Shown: one piece after another, positions 27,361 through 37,181 of the stretch
Layout of the letters: each line of letters begins with the position of its first letter
How positions within the stretch are numbered: the stretch's first letter is position 1
Source: Prochlorococcus sp. AG-449-J16
GTDB taxonomy: Bacteria > Cyanobacteriota > Cyanobacteriia > PCC-6307 > Cyanobiaceae
Direction: 5' to 3'
NCBI GenBank assembly: GCA_003209565.1
Contig: QCQK01000012.1
Span: forward strand, 1 to 41,723
Length of the DNA stretch: 41,723 nucleotides
The notes under the pieces: model-generated
What the model saw: the letters and a program-made list of their open reading frames with translations, nothing else
Told to the model about the DNA's origin: nothing
Database searches by the model: none
Program-made: the position numbers and the translations under genes

Positions 27361-28362
27361 ATGAAATCAATTTTGGAACAATTGTCCTCAATGACTGTTG
27401 TTGTTGCTGATACTGGAGATTTAGATTCGATAAAAAAATTTCAACCAAGGGACGCGACTACTAATCCATCGCTAATCCTCGCTGCTGCTAAGAATCCTGA
27501 TTATTTGAAATTAATTGATAAAGCTTTAGAAAGTTCGGAAAATGCATTGCCCGATGGATTCTCTGAAATTGAATTAATTAAAGAAACTGTTGACCAAGTT
27601 TCTGTATTTTTTGGAAAAGAAATATTGAAAATTATTTCAGGGCGCGTATCTACAGAAGTTGATGCAAGACTTAGCTTTGACACTGAAGCTACGGTAGAAA
27701 AAGCGAGAAAATTGATTAATCTTTATAAAAATTTTGGAATTGAAAAGGAAAGAATTTTGATTAAGATTGCCTCAACTTGGGAGGGAATTAAAGCAGCTGA
27801 AATTTTAGAAAAAGAAGGTATTAAGTGCAACTTGACTTTACTTTTTAACTTCTGCCAAGCAGTAACTTGTGCCAATGCAAACATAACTCTAATTTCTCCG
27901 TTCGTTGGCCGTATATTGGATTGGCATAAAGCAAAAACTGGTAAAACTAGTTTTGTTGGAGCCGAAGACCCTGGTGTAATTTCGGTAACACAAATTTACA
28001 AGTATTTTAAAGAAAAGGGATTCAAGACGGAAGTTATGGGAGCTAGTTTTAGAAATACTAATGAAATAAAAGAATTAGCAGGTTGCGATCTTTTAACAAT
28101 CGCACCAAAATTTCTTGAGGAACTGAAAAAAGAAAAAGGAGAGTTGATTAGAAAATTAGATGTAAGTACTCAAATAAATAATTCTATTGACTACGAATTT
28201 CAAGAAAAAGATTTCAGATTAAATATGTTAGAAGATCAAATGGCGAGTGAGAAGCTTAGTGAAGGTATCACTGGATTCAGTAAGGCTATAGAAGAATTGG
28301 AAGAGCTGCTTATTAAGAGATATTCAGAAATTAAAAATCATAAATTAATCTCCGCTAACTAA
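27361..28362 (+). CDS. tal: Transaldolase
   Basis: 333 residues. The transaldolase signature [15 protein letters not shown] is near residues 28-42, and the Schiff-base lysine lies in [11 protein letters not shown] near 136-146. [18 protein letters not shown] near 97-114 and GRILDWH near 181-187 are further family blocks. It acts in the pentose phosphate pathway, which in Prochlorococcus runs mainly at night. ATG start; the 90-base upstream gap probably has its own promoter. Confidence 0.96.
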   Translation: MKSILEQLSSMTVVVADTGDLDSIKKFQPRDATTNPSLILAAAKNPDYLKLIDKALESSENALPDGFSEIELIKETVDQVSVFFGKEILKIISGRVSTEVDARLSFDTEATVEKARKLINLYKNFGIEKERILIKIASTWEGIKAAEILEKEGIKCNLTLLFNFCQAVTCANANITLISPFVGRILDWHKAKTGKTSFVGAEDPGVISVTQIYKYFKEKGFKTEVMGASFRNTNEIKELAGCDLLTIAPKFLEELKKEKGELIRKLDVSTQINNSIDYEFQEKDFRLNMLEDQMASEKLSEGITGFSKAIEELEELLIKRYSEIKNHKLISAN

Positions 28363-28386
28363 ATTTAAGTTTGAATTGAAAAAGAA

Positions 28387-29520
28387 TTAAGTCCCACTTT
28401 TTGTTAAAAGTCTTCTGATAACTCTTTTCGCTATATCTTCATAACTCATCTCTCCTGACAATATTTGCGCAATGCGTTTAGGTGCTGTTTTTCTTTTGAC
28501 GCCTAATTGGTATCCAGTTCTAGGAAACCTATAAAATACCTGTGCTATTCTCCTCCCCCAAGCCATTGATTTCCCCCAAATGTTGTTAATTTTCTTCGTA
28601 TAAAGATTTAAATCATCTATTTTCCCTGATAGGCACTGATCAATATATTCTGCAGCATAAAAACTGCTAATTAAAGACGGTCTAATTCCTTCAGCTAAAA
28701 ATGGATCACATAGAGATGCTGCATCTCCAACCGCTAGAACTTTGTTACCATTAATTGAGTGAAAGCCATTCCATATTCTCAGTTTCTTACTAATTGTTTT
28801 ATGAGGAAAATCATCAAAACCAAAGCTTTTGATCACTTGTTTATTTATAACCTGATTTTCTAAATGACCATTACTTATAAAAGTACCTAAACCAACATTT
28901 AAGCTTTCTTTTAAGGGGAATGCCCATGCAAACCCATATTTTATAAATCCAAACTCAAATCTAACTGCGTCTCTAGGTATTTCACCTAACCCTTTTAATC
29001 TTAATGAGATTGTGTTCGCAAATTTCGGTTTTCTTGGCCCTAAATTGAAATATCCCGCCCATTTGGAATGGGACCCATCTGCAATAACAAGAAATTCTGA
29101 TGTATATTTTATTTTGTTATTGCAGGTAATTTCCCATTTATCATCTTTTTTTTCGATTTTTTCTATTAATAATGGTCTCATTATCTGAACTCCGTTACTC
29201 AAGGACTCATTAAGTAGTAATTCATCAAGTTTCTCTCTCTTAATAATCCAAAATGGAGATTCACCAGTCAGATCAGCAGTTACATTATCTGCAGCCTTCC
29301 ATCTGAATTCAACATTTTTAATTTTTGATTCTATGGAATCTTCTATATCTAAAGGAAGAAATCTTTGCATTGAAGATGCCATTCCACCTGCACATGGCTT
29401 GTAATTTTGAGATTTTTCTTTTTCAATAATTAAAACAGAATATCCTTTCTTTGATAGGTTAAGTGCGGTAGAAGATCCTGATAAACCTCCCCCAATTATT
29501 ACAATGTCAAATCCTATCAA
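28387..29520 (-). CDS. FAD-dependent oxidoreductase, geranylgeranyl reductase family
   Basis: 377 residues. The dinucleotide-binding motif [21 protein letters not shown] is near 6-26 and the second flavin motif [20 protein letters not shown] is near 265-284. The whole resembles geranylgeranyl reductases (ChlP-like), and the central substrate region ([16 protein letters not shown]) fits. The exact substrate is uncertain: Prochlorococcus needs ChlP for its chlorophylls, but this family also has other members. The start is TTG, overlapping the frr stop in a TTGA arrangement. Confidence 0.85.
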   Translation of the reverse strand: MIGFDIVIIGGGLSGSSTALNLSKKGYSVLIIEKEKSQNYKPCAGGMASSMQRFLPLDIEDSIESKIKNVEFRWKAADNVTADLTGESPFWIIKREKLDELLLNESLSNGVQIMRPLLIEKIEKKDDKWEITCNNKIKYTSEFLVIADGSHSKWAGYFNLGPRKPKFANTISLRLKGLGEIPRDAVRFEFGFIKYGFAWAFPLKESLNVGLGTFISNGHLENQVINKQVIKSFGFDDFPHKTISKKLRIWNGFHSINGNKVLAVGDAASLCDPFLAEGIRPSLISSFYAAEYIDQCLSGKIDDLNLYTKKINNIWGKSMAWGRRIAQVFYRFPRTGYQLGVKRKTAPKRIAQILSGEMSYEDIAKRVIRRLLTKSGT

Positions 29521-30065
29521 ACTTTTAAAATTTCCTTCTCTTTTTCAGACAATTTAGTCTCTATTAAAGCAATATATTTATCAGTAATTTTCTGAATTTC
29601 AGACTGATTATCTCTCGATTCGTCAATAGAAATAAGACCATCTTTTTCGTCTTTTTTTTCTTTATCTACAGCATCTCTTCTAATATTTCTTAAAGCTACT
29701 TTTCCTTCTTCTGCATATTTTGAGGCTAATTTACAAAATTCTTTTCTTCTTTCTTCTGTTAAAGGAGGAACATTTATTCTTATTACTTTCCCATCATTAT
29801 TTGGAGTAATACCTAAATCGCTCATAGAAATAGATTTTTCTATCGTTTGTAAACATGAAATATCGAACGGTTGTATTGATATTGTTTGTGAATCAACAGT
29901 ACTTATTGTGGCGAGTGATTTGATTGGTGTTTCTGCTCCGTAATACTCAACACTTACTCTGTCTAACAATGAAGCATTAGCTCTGCCTGTTCTAATTGTA
30001 TTAAAGTTTCTTTGCGTTGCTTCAATACTTTTATTCATATTTTCTTGAATTTCTTGTTCTTTCAT
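29517..30065 (-). CDS. frr: Ribosome recycling factor
   Basis: 182 residues, the normal RRF length. Landmarks are [19 protein letters not shown] near 26-44, [12 protein letters not shown] near 65-76 and the long C-terminal helix ([15 protein letters not shown] [18 protein letters not shown]). With EF-G it splits post-termination ribosomes. It follows pyrH by 21 bases, the classical pyrH-frr order. ATG start. Confidence 0.97.
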   Translation of the reverse strand: MKEQEIQENMNKSIEATQRNFNTIRTGRANASLLDRVSVEYYGAETPIKSLATISTVDSQTISIQPFDISCLQTIEKSISMSDLGITPNNDGKVIRINVPPLTEERRKEFCKLASKYAEEGKVALRNIRRDAVDKEKKDEKDGLISIDESRDNQSEIQKITDKYIALIETKLSEKEKEILKV

Positions 30066-30086
30066 AATAAAAAATTTAAGTAAGCT

Positions 30087-30791
30087 TTAACTAATTAATG
30101 AACCTATAGGATCCCCAGCTACTGCTTTAGAGATGTTCCCTTTTTTGAATATATCAAAAACCATAATGGGGATATTGTTATCTTTGCATAGTGCAATCGC
30201 AGTACTATCCATTACTGCGATTTCGTCACTAAGAACTTGCTGATAACTAAGAGTGGAATATTTTTTTGCCTCTTTAAATTTATTAGGATCACAATTATAT
30301 ACTCCATCAACTTTGGTCGCTTTCATAACAACTTCAGCATTTATCTCCGCTGCCCTAAGAGCCGCTGTAGTGTCAGTAGTGAAAAATGGATTTCCGCATC
30401 CACCTCCGAAGACTACAACTCTACCTTTTTCAAGGTGCCTCATAGCTCTTCTTCTGATATAGGGCTCTGCAATTTCCTGCATTTCTATTGCAGTTTGAAC
30501 TCTAGTTGCAACTCCTACTCTTTCTAAACCATCTTGAAGAGAAATAGCATTCATTACAGTTGCTAGCATTCCAACATAGTCAGCCGTTGCTCTATCCATG
30601 CCATCTGCTGATCCTTTAAGACCCCTAAAAATATTCCCACCCCCAACAACTATTGCAAGTTGTACATCATTTTCAACTACCTTTGAAACATCCGCTGCAA
30701 TTGATTGAACTATAGCAGGATCAATACCATAAGGTTTTTCACCCATTAGTGCTTCACCACTAAGTTTTAAGAGAACTCTTTTGTAAGTCAT
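30087..30791 (-). CDS. pyrH: UMP kinase
   Basis: 234 residues with the amino-acid-kinase fold of bacterial UMP kinases: [12 protein letters not shown] near the start, [10 protein letters not shown] near 49-58, [16 protein letters not shown] near 68-83, and [14 protein letters not shown] near 138-151. It phosphorylates UMP to UDP. The ATG at 30791 is preceded by TATAAT on the minus strand (30803-30798) placed close enough that the transcript may be nearly leaderless. Confidence 0.97.
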   Translation of the reverse strand: MTYKRVLLKLSGEALMGEKPYGIDPAIVQSIAADVSKVVENDVQLAIVVGGGNIFRGLKGSADGMDRATADYVGMLATVMNAISLQDGLERVGVATRVQTAIEMQEIAEPYIRRRAMRHLEKGRVVVFGGGCGNPFFTTDTTAALRAAEINAEVVMKATKVDGVYNCDPNKFKEAKKYSTLSYQQVLSDEIAVMDSTAIALCKDNNIPIMVFDIFKKGNISKAVAGDPIGSLIS

Positions 30792-30817
30792 TCCAAGATT
30801 ATACTTTTAAGACCTTA

Positions 30818-30862
30818 GCAAGTAAATGCACCATATTTAATTTTTGTTCAGATATTACTTGC
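30818..30862. promoter_or_regulatory. Interrupted 8-bp inverted repeat upstream of pyrH
   Basis: GCAAGTAA (30818-30825) and TTACTTGC (30855-30862) are exact inverted copies separated by 29 bases, in the 125-base spacer between cobO and pyrH. The GC-bearing arms stand out in AT-rich DNA. Possible regulator site; a long-loop hairpin is less likely. Chance is not excluded. Confidence 0.25.
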
Positions 30863-30916
30863 GTCTTTAAACATTTCTAAACCTGCTCAGAAAATTTTAA
30901 TAAAAATTTGGTTTAA

Positions 30917-31609
30917 CTAAAATTCAACACACTTTTGTGCTTTTATTCCTTGTTCTTTAAAAGGATGTTTAATAGGTTTCATTTCTGTAACTAAATCAGC
31001 GAAATTGATTATTGAATCAGATGCTCCTCTTCCAGTTAAAACAATATGATTTTTTCTTTTGTTTAAGCTTTTCAAAAAAGTGATTATTTCTTCAGGTGCA
31101 AGATATCCAAGTTTTGTAGCAATATTAATTTCGTCAAGAATGATGAGTTTATAAGATTCGTCCTTAATATATTTTTTGGCTAGTTGCCATGCTTCTTGAA
31201 CTAATTTTTCATCTCTTATTCTGTCTTGTGTTTCCCAAGTAAATCCTTCTCCTAATGAATGCCAAGATATTTTTGAAGATAAATTTTTAAGTGCTTTTTC
31301 TTCTCCAGTGGTCCAACCTCCTTTGATAAATTGAATTATTGCAACTTTAAAACCATGACCTATAGTCCTTAAAGCCATACCTAAAGATGCAGTTGTCTTG
31401 CCCTTCCCATTACCTGTAAAAACAATCAATAATCCTTTTTTTGTTTTTCTAATTTGTAGTCTTTCGGCTTGAATATCTTTCCGTTCCTGCATTCTTTTCT
31501 TATATGAGCTCTCATCGCTATCTGGGGATAATTTTCCTCCCATCCCAAGTTTATTTGCTTGAATATCTAGGTTAATTCTTTTATCGGGAGATAGGGTTTC
31601 TTTTTGCAT
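30917..31609 (-). CDS. cobO: Cob(I)yrinic acid a,c-diamide adenosyltransferase (CobO/BtuR type)
   Basis: 230 residues. The P-loop FTGNGKGKTTASLGMALR is near 60-77, with VAIIQFIKGGW near 84-94, LIILDEINIATKLGY near 134-148 and VLTGRGAS near 165-172. It transfers the adenosyl group to the corrinoid in cobalamin synthesis. The roughly 55-residue charged N-terminal extension before the P-loop is longer than in E. coli BtuR. ATG start. Confidence 0.93.
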   Translation of the reverse strand: MQKETLSPDKRINLDIQANKLGMGGKLSPDSDESSYKKRMQERKDIQAERLQIRKTKKGLLIVFTGNGKGKTTASLGMALRTIGHGFKVAIIQFIKGGWTTGEEKALKNLSSKISWHSLGEGFTWETQDRIRDEKLVQEAWQLAKKYIKDESYKLIILDEINIATKLGYLAPEEIITFLKSLNKRKNHIVLTGRGASDSIINFADLVTEMKPIKHPFKEQGIKAQKCVEF

Positions 31610-31651
31610 ATAAGTCTAATTTTTATTTGTGATTATAAATCTTTAAATACT

Positions 31652-32812
31652 TTAAGTTCTTTTTACTTTTAAAAGTGCATTATTAACCGCCTTTTGTTGA
31701 TCTCTTTTAGTAATCCAGTGGTGATAAGTTTGAGTATGTAGACTAACTGAATGTCCCATCATTCTTGCAGCTACAGTGTCAGGTAAATCATAAAAGATTG
31801 TTCTCACCGCCCAAGCATGCCTAAGATCATAAGGTTTAATTTGCAAAGAGTAACGCTTAAACTGGTCTGTAATTTTTTTTCCAACTTTCTGTAGGGTTGT
31901 AATCTTCAGATCATTGTTAATATTTGGCAGTAGTTCTGGATTTTTGCCAAGTTTTGATAATTTGAACTTTTCTACCCATTCAGGATGGAATGGCCAAACT
32001 TGATGCTCCCCTGTTTTAGTAGTTGGTAAAACTCTTATGATTTTGTCTCCAAAACTCGTAAGAGAAGTTAAATCACAAAAAAACACTTCATGATTTCTTA
32101 ATCCATATGTAGCCATTAAACCGAAAACAAATTGCCAAGATTTGTTTGGTATCTTCGCCCAAATCTTCTCTATTACCTCGTCTGTTGGGAGATCCCTAAA
32201 TCCTGCTTTATTTAAACCATATCCTTTAGAATTTAATTTCCAGTCTTCTGGAAGTTTAATCTCCAAAAACTTAGCTAAAACACTTAGAGAAGTTGCGCAT
32301 TGTTTTCTACTCCTACTCCCTTCCTTGTAACTTTCAAGTGTTTTTTGAAATATTTTTTCTAAATCCTTATTGTCATACTGATCATAAATATTTAGGACTC
32401 TTTTCAGATAAGGTCTGTAGGAACTTACCCAAGTGGTTTTTCTAGTGCTGCTTAGATATTCACTTTTACTTTCTTTAAAAAAAAATTCCTCAAATTCATT
32501 TAATCTATTTGAAAATTCAAATTCATTTTTTATTTCCTTTTTATTGGGGTTAGCAACCCAATTAATCCAGTCAAATTGATTTAATTCCAATTGCAAATTG
32601 ATTAATTGTAGTTTTTTCTTAGCCTCCTCTAATCCAGAAATATCAGCCTTTAAACCAAGAGATATTCTTTGAAATTTAAAGTTGTTCTTGTCTTCTTTTG
32701 AAGGTAGTGAACCTCTAATATTTAGCTTCTCTCCCCTTTTTTCAATTTTTAGTTTGCTGCCATGACTAGCAAATTTATCATTGACATTATTAATTTCCTG
32801 AATTAAGTTCAT
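31652..32812 (-). CDS. Tyrosine recombinase (phage integrase family)
   Basis: 386 residues. The N-terminal part (1-190) has a helical core-binding region with a DUF-like arm; the C-terminal catalytic domain has the expected residues: Arg in GLRNHE (about 239), HxxR in DLRHAWAVR (about 331-337), His in MMGHSVS and the nucleophile Tyr in TQTYHHW (about 363). The gene sits between cobO and hemH with no adjacent tRNA, direct repeats or phage genes, and its base composition looks like its neighbours, so it appears resident rather than freshly acquired. Role unknown. ATG start. Confidence 0.85.
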   Translation of the reverse strand: MNLIQEINNVNDKFASHGSKLKIEKRGEKLNIRGSLPSKEDKNNFKFQRISLGLKADISGLEEAKKKLQLINLQLELNQFDWINWVANPNKKEIKNEFEFSNRLNEFEEFFFKESKSEYLSSTRKTTWVSSYRPYLKRVLNIYDQYDNKDLEKIFQKTLESYKEGSRSRKQCATSLSVLAKFLEIKLPEDWKLNSKGYGLNKAGFRDLPTDEVIEKIWAKIPNKSWQFVFGLMATYGLRNHEVFFCDLTSLTSFGDKIIRVLPTTKTGEHQVWPFHPEWVEKFKLSKLGKNPELLPNINNDLKITTLQKVGKKITDQFKRYSLQIKPYDLRHAWAVRTIFYDLPDTVAARMMGHSVSLHTQTYHHWITKRDQQKAVNNALLKVKRT

Positions 32813-32877
32813 TTACTTATATAATTGACCTTATAATGACGTTTTAAATGTTGATTTTCAATCTCCATAAATTTTAA

Positions 32878-34053
32878 ATGGATAAAATAGGCGTCTTACT
32901 AATGAATTTAGGAGGGCCTGAACGTATTAATGATGTGGGCCCATTCTTATATAATCTTTTTTCTGATCCAGAGATAATCAGGACCCCTTTTCCTGCTTTT
33001 CAGAAGCCTTTAGCTTGGTTAATTAGTACGCTTAGAAGTACTACTTCTCAACAGGCCTATCTTTCTATAGGTGGAGGATCTCCCATAAGACGGATAACTG
33101 AGCAACAAGCAAGAGAATTACAATCTAGATTAAGGGATAAAGGGTTGAATGCTACTACATATATCGCTATGAGGTACTGGCATCCTTTTACTGAATCAGC
33201 AATAGCTGATATGAAAGCAGACGGTATAGATCAAATTGTTGTACTACCTTTGTATCCCCATTTTTCTATCAGTACTAGTGGGTCAAGCTTCAGGGAATTA
33301 AAAAAATTACGAGATTCTGATAGTGATTTCAAGAAAATTCCGATGAGATGTATAAGAAGTTGGTTCAGTCAATCAGGTTATTTAAAATCAATGGTTGAAT
33401 TAATTTCTGAACAAATTTCACTTTGTGAATCACCTTCAAATGCCCATATTTTTTTTACCGCTCATGGAGTTCCTAAGAGTTATGTAGAGGAAGCTGGAGA
33501 CCCTTATAAACAACAAATTGAAGATTGTTCATTATTGATAATAAATGAGTTAGAAAAATATTTAGGTCACAGCAACTCCTATACTCTGTCTTATCAAAGT
33601 AGAGTTGGTCCTGTTGAATGGTTGAAGCCTTACACAGAAGAGGTTTTAGAAGAACTTGGGAAGTCTAGAGTTAATGATTTGATTGTGGTTCCCATAAGTT
33701 TTGTTGGAGAGCATATTGAAACACTTCAAGAAATTGATATTGAATATAAAGAAATTGCTGAAAAAGCTGGTATTAAAAACTTTCGCAGAGTTAAAGCTTT
33801 AAATACTCATCCTACATTTATTGAGGGTCTTAGTGATCTAGTAGTTTCTTCTTTAGAAGGTCCTTTAGTTAATATTGAAGAAGCTTCGCAATTGCCTGAA
33901 AAAGTTAAACTTTATCCCCAAGAGAAATGGCAATGGGGTTGGAATAATAGTTCTGAAGTTTGGAATGGAAGAGTTGCTATGATAGTTTTCTTGATACTTT
34001 TTATTGAACTTCTTTCAGGCTCTGGGCCCCTACATAGGATAGGAATTTTATAA
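32878..34053 (+). CDS. hemH: Ferrochelatase with C-terminal chlorophyll a/b-binding-type helix
   Basis: 391 residues. The ferrochelatase body (1-320) has [13 protein letters not shown] at the start, [12 protein letters not shown] near 63-74, and the active-site [18 protein letters not shown] near 196-213. After a linker, the last 40 residues carry [20 protein letters not shown], a CAB/HLI-type membrane helix with the E/N-x-x-R pattern. This C-terminal helix is known in cyanobacterial ferrochelatases and ties heme synthesis to chlorophyll status. Inserts Fe(II) into protoporphyrin IX. ATG start. Confidence 0.97.
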   Translation: MDKIGVLLMNLGGPERINDVGPFLYNLFSDPEIIRTPFPAFQKPLAWLISTLRSTTSQQAYLSIGGGSPIRRITEQQARELQSRLRDKGLNATTYIAMRYWHPFTESAIADMKADGIDQIVVLPLYPHFSISTSGSSFRELKKLRDSDSDFKKIPMRCIRSWFSQSGYLKSMVELISEQISLCESPSNAHIFFTAHGVPKSYVEEAGDPYKQQIEDCSLLIINELEKYLGHSNSYTLSYQSRVGPVEWLKPYTEEVLEELGKSRVNDLIVVPISFVGEHIETLQEIDIEYKEIAEKAGIKNFRRVKALNTHPTFIEGLSDLVVSSLEGPLVNIEEASQLPEKVKLYPQEKWQWGWNNSSEVWNGRVAMIVFLILFIELLSGSGPLHRIGIL

Positions 34054-34189
34054 AGATAAATTTATAATTTTATTAAAAAATTTCAATTTTAATGAAAGAT
34101 TTTTGAATAAATTTCTGACATAACATTTCTAAATGAGGCAAAAGTTTTTGATTAAGTTTAATATTTATAGTAATTATTGAATTTCTTTA

Positions 34190-35953
34190 GTGACTCTTAC
34201 TTCGAGATCCTTTTCAAAAGGTAGTTCAAAAAATGAAAAACCAGTTTGGATAACTGGTGCGGATGCACTAATGGATTCTTTAAAAATTCATGGGGTAAAG
34301 GTCATATTTGGATATCCTGGAGGAGCCATATTACCAATATATGACGCAGTTCATAAGGCAGAACAAGATGGTTGGTTAAAGCACTATATGGTGAGACATG
34401 AACAAGGAGGTTCTCATGCAGCTGATGGATATGCAAGATCTACGGGTGAAGTAGGAGTATGTTTTGGAACCTCGGGTCCAGGTGCAACAAATTTGGTTAC
34501 TGGAATTGCAACTGCTCAAATGGATTCAGTCCCTCTTGTAGTCGTTACAGGTCAAGTTCCAAGACACGCTATTGGGACTGATGCTTTCCAAGAAACTGAT
34601 ATTTTTGGCATAACTCTTCCAATAGTTAAACACTCATGGGTAATAAGAGATCCTTCAGACATCGCGAAGGTAGTTTCAGAAGCTTTTTTTATCGCCTCTT
34701 CTGGGAGACCTGGCCCTGTATTAATTGATATACCCAAAGATGTAGGTCAAGAATTTTTTAATTACCAAAGAGTTTTGCCAGGTGAAATTATTCCAAAGGG
34801 ATTCAAAAGAAATGGAGATATAAATGATTGCGATATCAAAAAAGCCATTAAATTAATTGAGAAGTCTGAGAGACCTCTTCTTTATGTTGGCGGAGGGGCA
34901 ATATCCTCAGGAGCACATGATGAGATAAGAACTTTGGCGAATAATTATCAAATACCAGTAACTACTACCTTAATGGGGAAGGGTGCTTTTGATGAAAAAG
35001 ATAACTTATCAGTTGGGATGTTAGGTATGCACGGAACTGCTTATGCAAATTTTGCCGTTACTGAATGTGATCTTTTAGTAGCTATTGGAGCTAGATTTGA
35101 TGATAGAGTGACTGGGAAATTAGATTCTTTTGCTCCTAATGCAAAGGTTATTCATATAGATATTGATCCAGCAGAAGTTAATAAAAACAGACGTGTAGAT
35201 GTTGCAATCGTCTCTGATGTTTCAAAAGCGGTTCGCAAAATTAATGAAAAATCTTTTGATAACAAATTTTCTTTTAAGACGAAGAACTGGCTAGAAAAAA
35301 TAGATTTCTGGAAAAATAAACATCCTCTATATGAACCGCCTGAAGAAGGAGAAATTTATCCTCAGGAAGTTCTCTTGAAAGTTAGGGAACTTTCACCAGA
35401 AGCTTATGTAACAACTGACGTTGGACAGCATCAGATGTGGGCTGCTCAATATCTTAGAAATTCTCCAAGAAAATGGATTAGTAGTGCAGGCTTAGGAACT
35501 ATGGGTTTTGGATTGCCAGCGGCAATTGGAGTGAAGGCAGCTTTACCTAATTCAGATGTAATTTGTATAGCAGGAGATGCAAGTATTTTAATGAATATTC
35601 AAGAATTAGGAACTTTATCTCAATATGATCTAAATGTTAAATTGATTATTATAAATAATCGCTGGCAAGGTATGGTAAGACAATGGCAGGAAAGTTTCTA
35701 TGATGAAAGATATTCCTCATCTGATATGAGTTGTGGTGAGCCTGATTTTGTAAAACTTGCTGAGTCTTTTGGAGTTAAAGGATACTTAATTTCTGATAGA
35801 AAACAATTACAGAATGAATTAAAAAATGCGCTTAACCATGATGGCCCTGCCTTGATTAATATTCTTGTCAGAAGAGGTGAAAATTGTTATCCAATGGTTC
35901 CTCCTGGGAAAAGTAATGCTCAAATGGTTGGATATGTTAATTGTAAAGACTAA
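34190..35953 (+). CDS. ilvB: Acetolactate synthase, large (catalytic) subunit
   Basis: 587 residues. The thiamine-diphosphate glutamate lies in [16 protein letters not shown] near 69-84, and the cofactor-binding motif [23 protein letters not shown]...NN spans about 464-494. [12 protein letters not shown] near 304-315 and [12 protein letters not shown] near 493-504 are further family marks. It makes acetolactate or acetohydroxybutyrate in branched-chain amino acid synthesis. The start is GTG at 34190; the first 15 residues are poorly conserved. The small regulatory subunit is not in the window. Confidence 0.96.
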   Translation: MTLTSRSFSKGSSKNEKPVWITGADALMDSLKIHGVKVIFGYPGGAILPIYDAVHKAEQDGWLKHYMVRHEQGGSHAADGYARSTGEVGVCFGTSGPGATNLVTGIATAQMDSVPLVVVTGQVPRHAIGTDAFQETDIFGITLPIVKHSWVIRDPSDIAKVVSEAFFIASSGRPGPVLIDIPKDVGQEFFNYQRVLPGEIIPKGFKRNGDINDCDIKKAIKLIEKSERPLLYVGGGAISSGAHDEIRTLANNYQIPVTTTLMGKGAFDEKDNLSVGMLGMHGTAYANFAVTECDLLVAIGARFDDRVTGKLDSFAPNAKVIHIDIDPAEVNKNRRVDVAIVSDVSKAVRKINEKSFDNKFSFKTKNWLEKIDFWKNKHPLYEPPEEGEIYPQEVLLKVRELSPEAYVTTDVGQHQMWAAQYLRNSPRKWISSAGLGTMGFGLPAAIGVKAALPNSDVICIAGDASILMNIQELGTLSQYDLNVKLIIINNRWQGMVRQWQESFYDERYSSSDMSCGEPDFVKLAESFGVKGYLISDRKQLQNELKNALNHDGPALINILVRRGENCYPMVPPGKSNAQMVGYVNCKD

Positions 35954-36019
35954 TTTTTCTGAATTCATTATTTTGAAAAATTAACTTTAAGATTATTTAA
36001 AAACTTAGATATTCCTGAA

Positions 36020-36370
36020 TTGAAAAAATTCTCAAAATTTTTAATTATAATCTCCTTGATTGTTCTTAATCCTGTAATAGTTAACTCGGCTGAAATTCTT
36101 CAAATTAAGAATTCAAATACTATTTTGGTGGGAGATCAAAATAGAAATTTAACTATTGGATTATTTTGTGTGGATGTAAAAGAAAATGATGAGCTTGAAG
36201 CAACTAATTTACTTAAGAGTGAATTCCCAAGGGGAAGCAAAGTGAAAATAAAACCTTTTGGTTTCAAAGAGAATGTTTTGTTAGCTAAAGTTTTTAACAT
36301 TAAAGGTACTAAGGAGATGACCGAATTATTAGTCGCTAAAGACTTAACTAATGAAATTTGTTCAAGTTAA
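36020..36370 (+). CDS. Exported SNase-like (OB-fold) small protein, probably non-catalytic
   Basis: 116 residues with a signal peptide (about 1-23, cut near VNSA-E). The rest follows the strand pattern of a staphylococcal-nuclease-like OB-fold: a DGDT-like NSNTILV, LTIGLFCVDVKEND where the nuclease has LRGIDAPE, GSKVKI, and a helical LLVAKDL near the end. The catalytic arginine expected before the GIDAPE-like block is not seen, so nuclease activity is unlikely. TTG start. The fold is inferred by eye only. Confidence 0.5.
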   Translation: MKKFSKFLIIISLIVLNPVIVNSAEILQIKNSNTILVGDQNRNLTIGLFCVDVKENDELEATNLLKSEFPRGSKVKIKPFGFKENVLLAKVFNIKGTKEMTELLVAKDLTNEICSS

Positions 36371-36376
36371 TTATCT

Positions 36377-37159
36377 CTATGAGCAAATAAAATTCCATTG
36401 TCTCGAGATTGTTTTGCTTCTTCTCCAGGAATAAAATTCATTTTTTAATTTGTATGTGCATAAATTTGAGATATCTATATTTGTATTAGGAATATTCTCA
36501 TTTAAAAGTTGTCTATACGCAGATTTTTTAAGATCAATTTGATACAAGTTTTGCTCTTTAAAATGACTTAAATCACTAGAACAAAGATCTTTTTCAGTTT
36601 TTGTCAAATAGAATGATATGTCTTTATTTTCGGCCTTTCTATAAAATTCTTTAAGTGTCATTATATCAACTAGATAATATTCCTTAGAAATCGCTGGTCC
36701 TATTGCAACAAGTAAGTCATCTTTAGATGTCCCAAAGTTATCGAAAATTTTAACCATATTTTTTATTATTTTTTTTTCTAAACCTTTTCTCCCACAATGC
36801 AAGTTCGCTACCTTTCTTGTCCTTTTATCTGCAAAAAATATTGGCATACAATCAGCGGTGTAAACCCACAAGTTTTGATTGCATTTGTTACTAACAAGAC
36901 CATCTGCATCAGTCTTAATCCTTTTTTCCGAATCAGATCCAAATGCTATCACGTTACTGTGAATTTGATTGGGAACACAATTAATGTAATTTGTATTAAA
37001 GTGATTGCCTAATAATTGAAGAAATTTCTCAGAGCTTGAATTTGTAAAAAATGCATGTTTGAAATTATTTTGACTAAGGATAGGTGATGAATAATACTCA
37101 AATTTTTTGTTTTGAATAAAAATTTTAGCTTTTGAGAAATAATTTTCTTTGTAAGGAAT
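36377..37159 (-). CDS. yfiH: DUF152/YfiH (laccase-domain) protein with apparent ATT start
   Basis: Known members are Zn/Cu-binding proteins with peptidoglycan-editing or purine nucleoside phosphorylase activity. The frame is open from a stop at 37192-37190 to 36377. The first usual start codon is GTG at 36952, giving 191 residues, but upstream codons encode clear family sequence: FKHAFFTN, then CVPNQIHSN with the conserved metal-binding His directly before that GTG. No ATG, GTG or TTG occurs upstream in frame. ATT at 37159-37157 is preceded by AGGAG (37172-37168) with an 8-base spacer and would give 260 residues, close to the E. coli YfiH size. The rest has TADCMPI near 124 and NLHCGRKGL. It follows tab2 by 22 bases. 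Confidence 0.75.
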   Translation of the reverse strand: MPYKENYFSKAKIFIQNKKFEYYSSPILSQNNFKHAFFTNSSSEKFLQLLGNHFNTNYINCVPNQIHSNVIAFGSDSEKRIKTDADGLVSNKCNQNLWVYTADCMPIFFADKRTRKVANLHCGRKGLEKKIIKNMVKIFDNFGTSKDDLLVAIGPAISKEYYLVDIMTLKEFYRKAENKDISFYLTKTEKDLCSSDLSHFKEQNLYQIDLKKSAYRQLLNENIPNTNIDISNLCTYKLKNEFYSWRRSKTISRQWNFICS

Positions 37160-37181
37160 TGTTCCTGCTCCTAAACTTAAT

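Noticed and set aside
30237..30527. Plus-strand frames of 96 and 69 residues opposite pyrH
   Set aside because: pyrH is unambiguous here; the antisense frames overlap each other and match no family.
31652..32812. Integrase as the edge of a genomic island
   Set aside because: No tRNA, att-like repeats, phage genes or composition shift are seen on either side; core genes flank it.
36377..36952. DUF152 gene as a 5'-truncated pseudogene
   Set aside because: The upstream frame is intact and encodes family sequence, with a good ribosome binding site before ATT; a broken gene is less likely than an unusual start.
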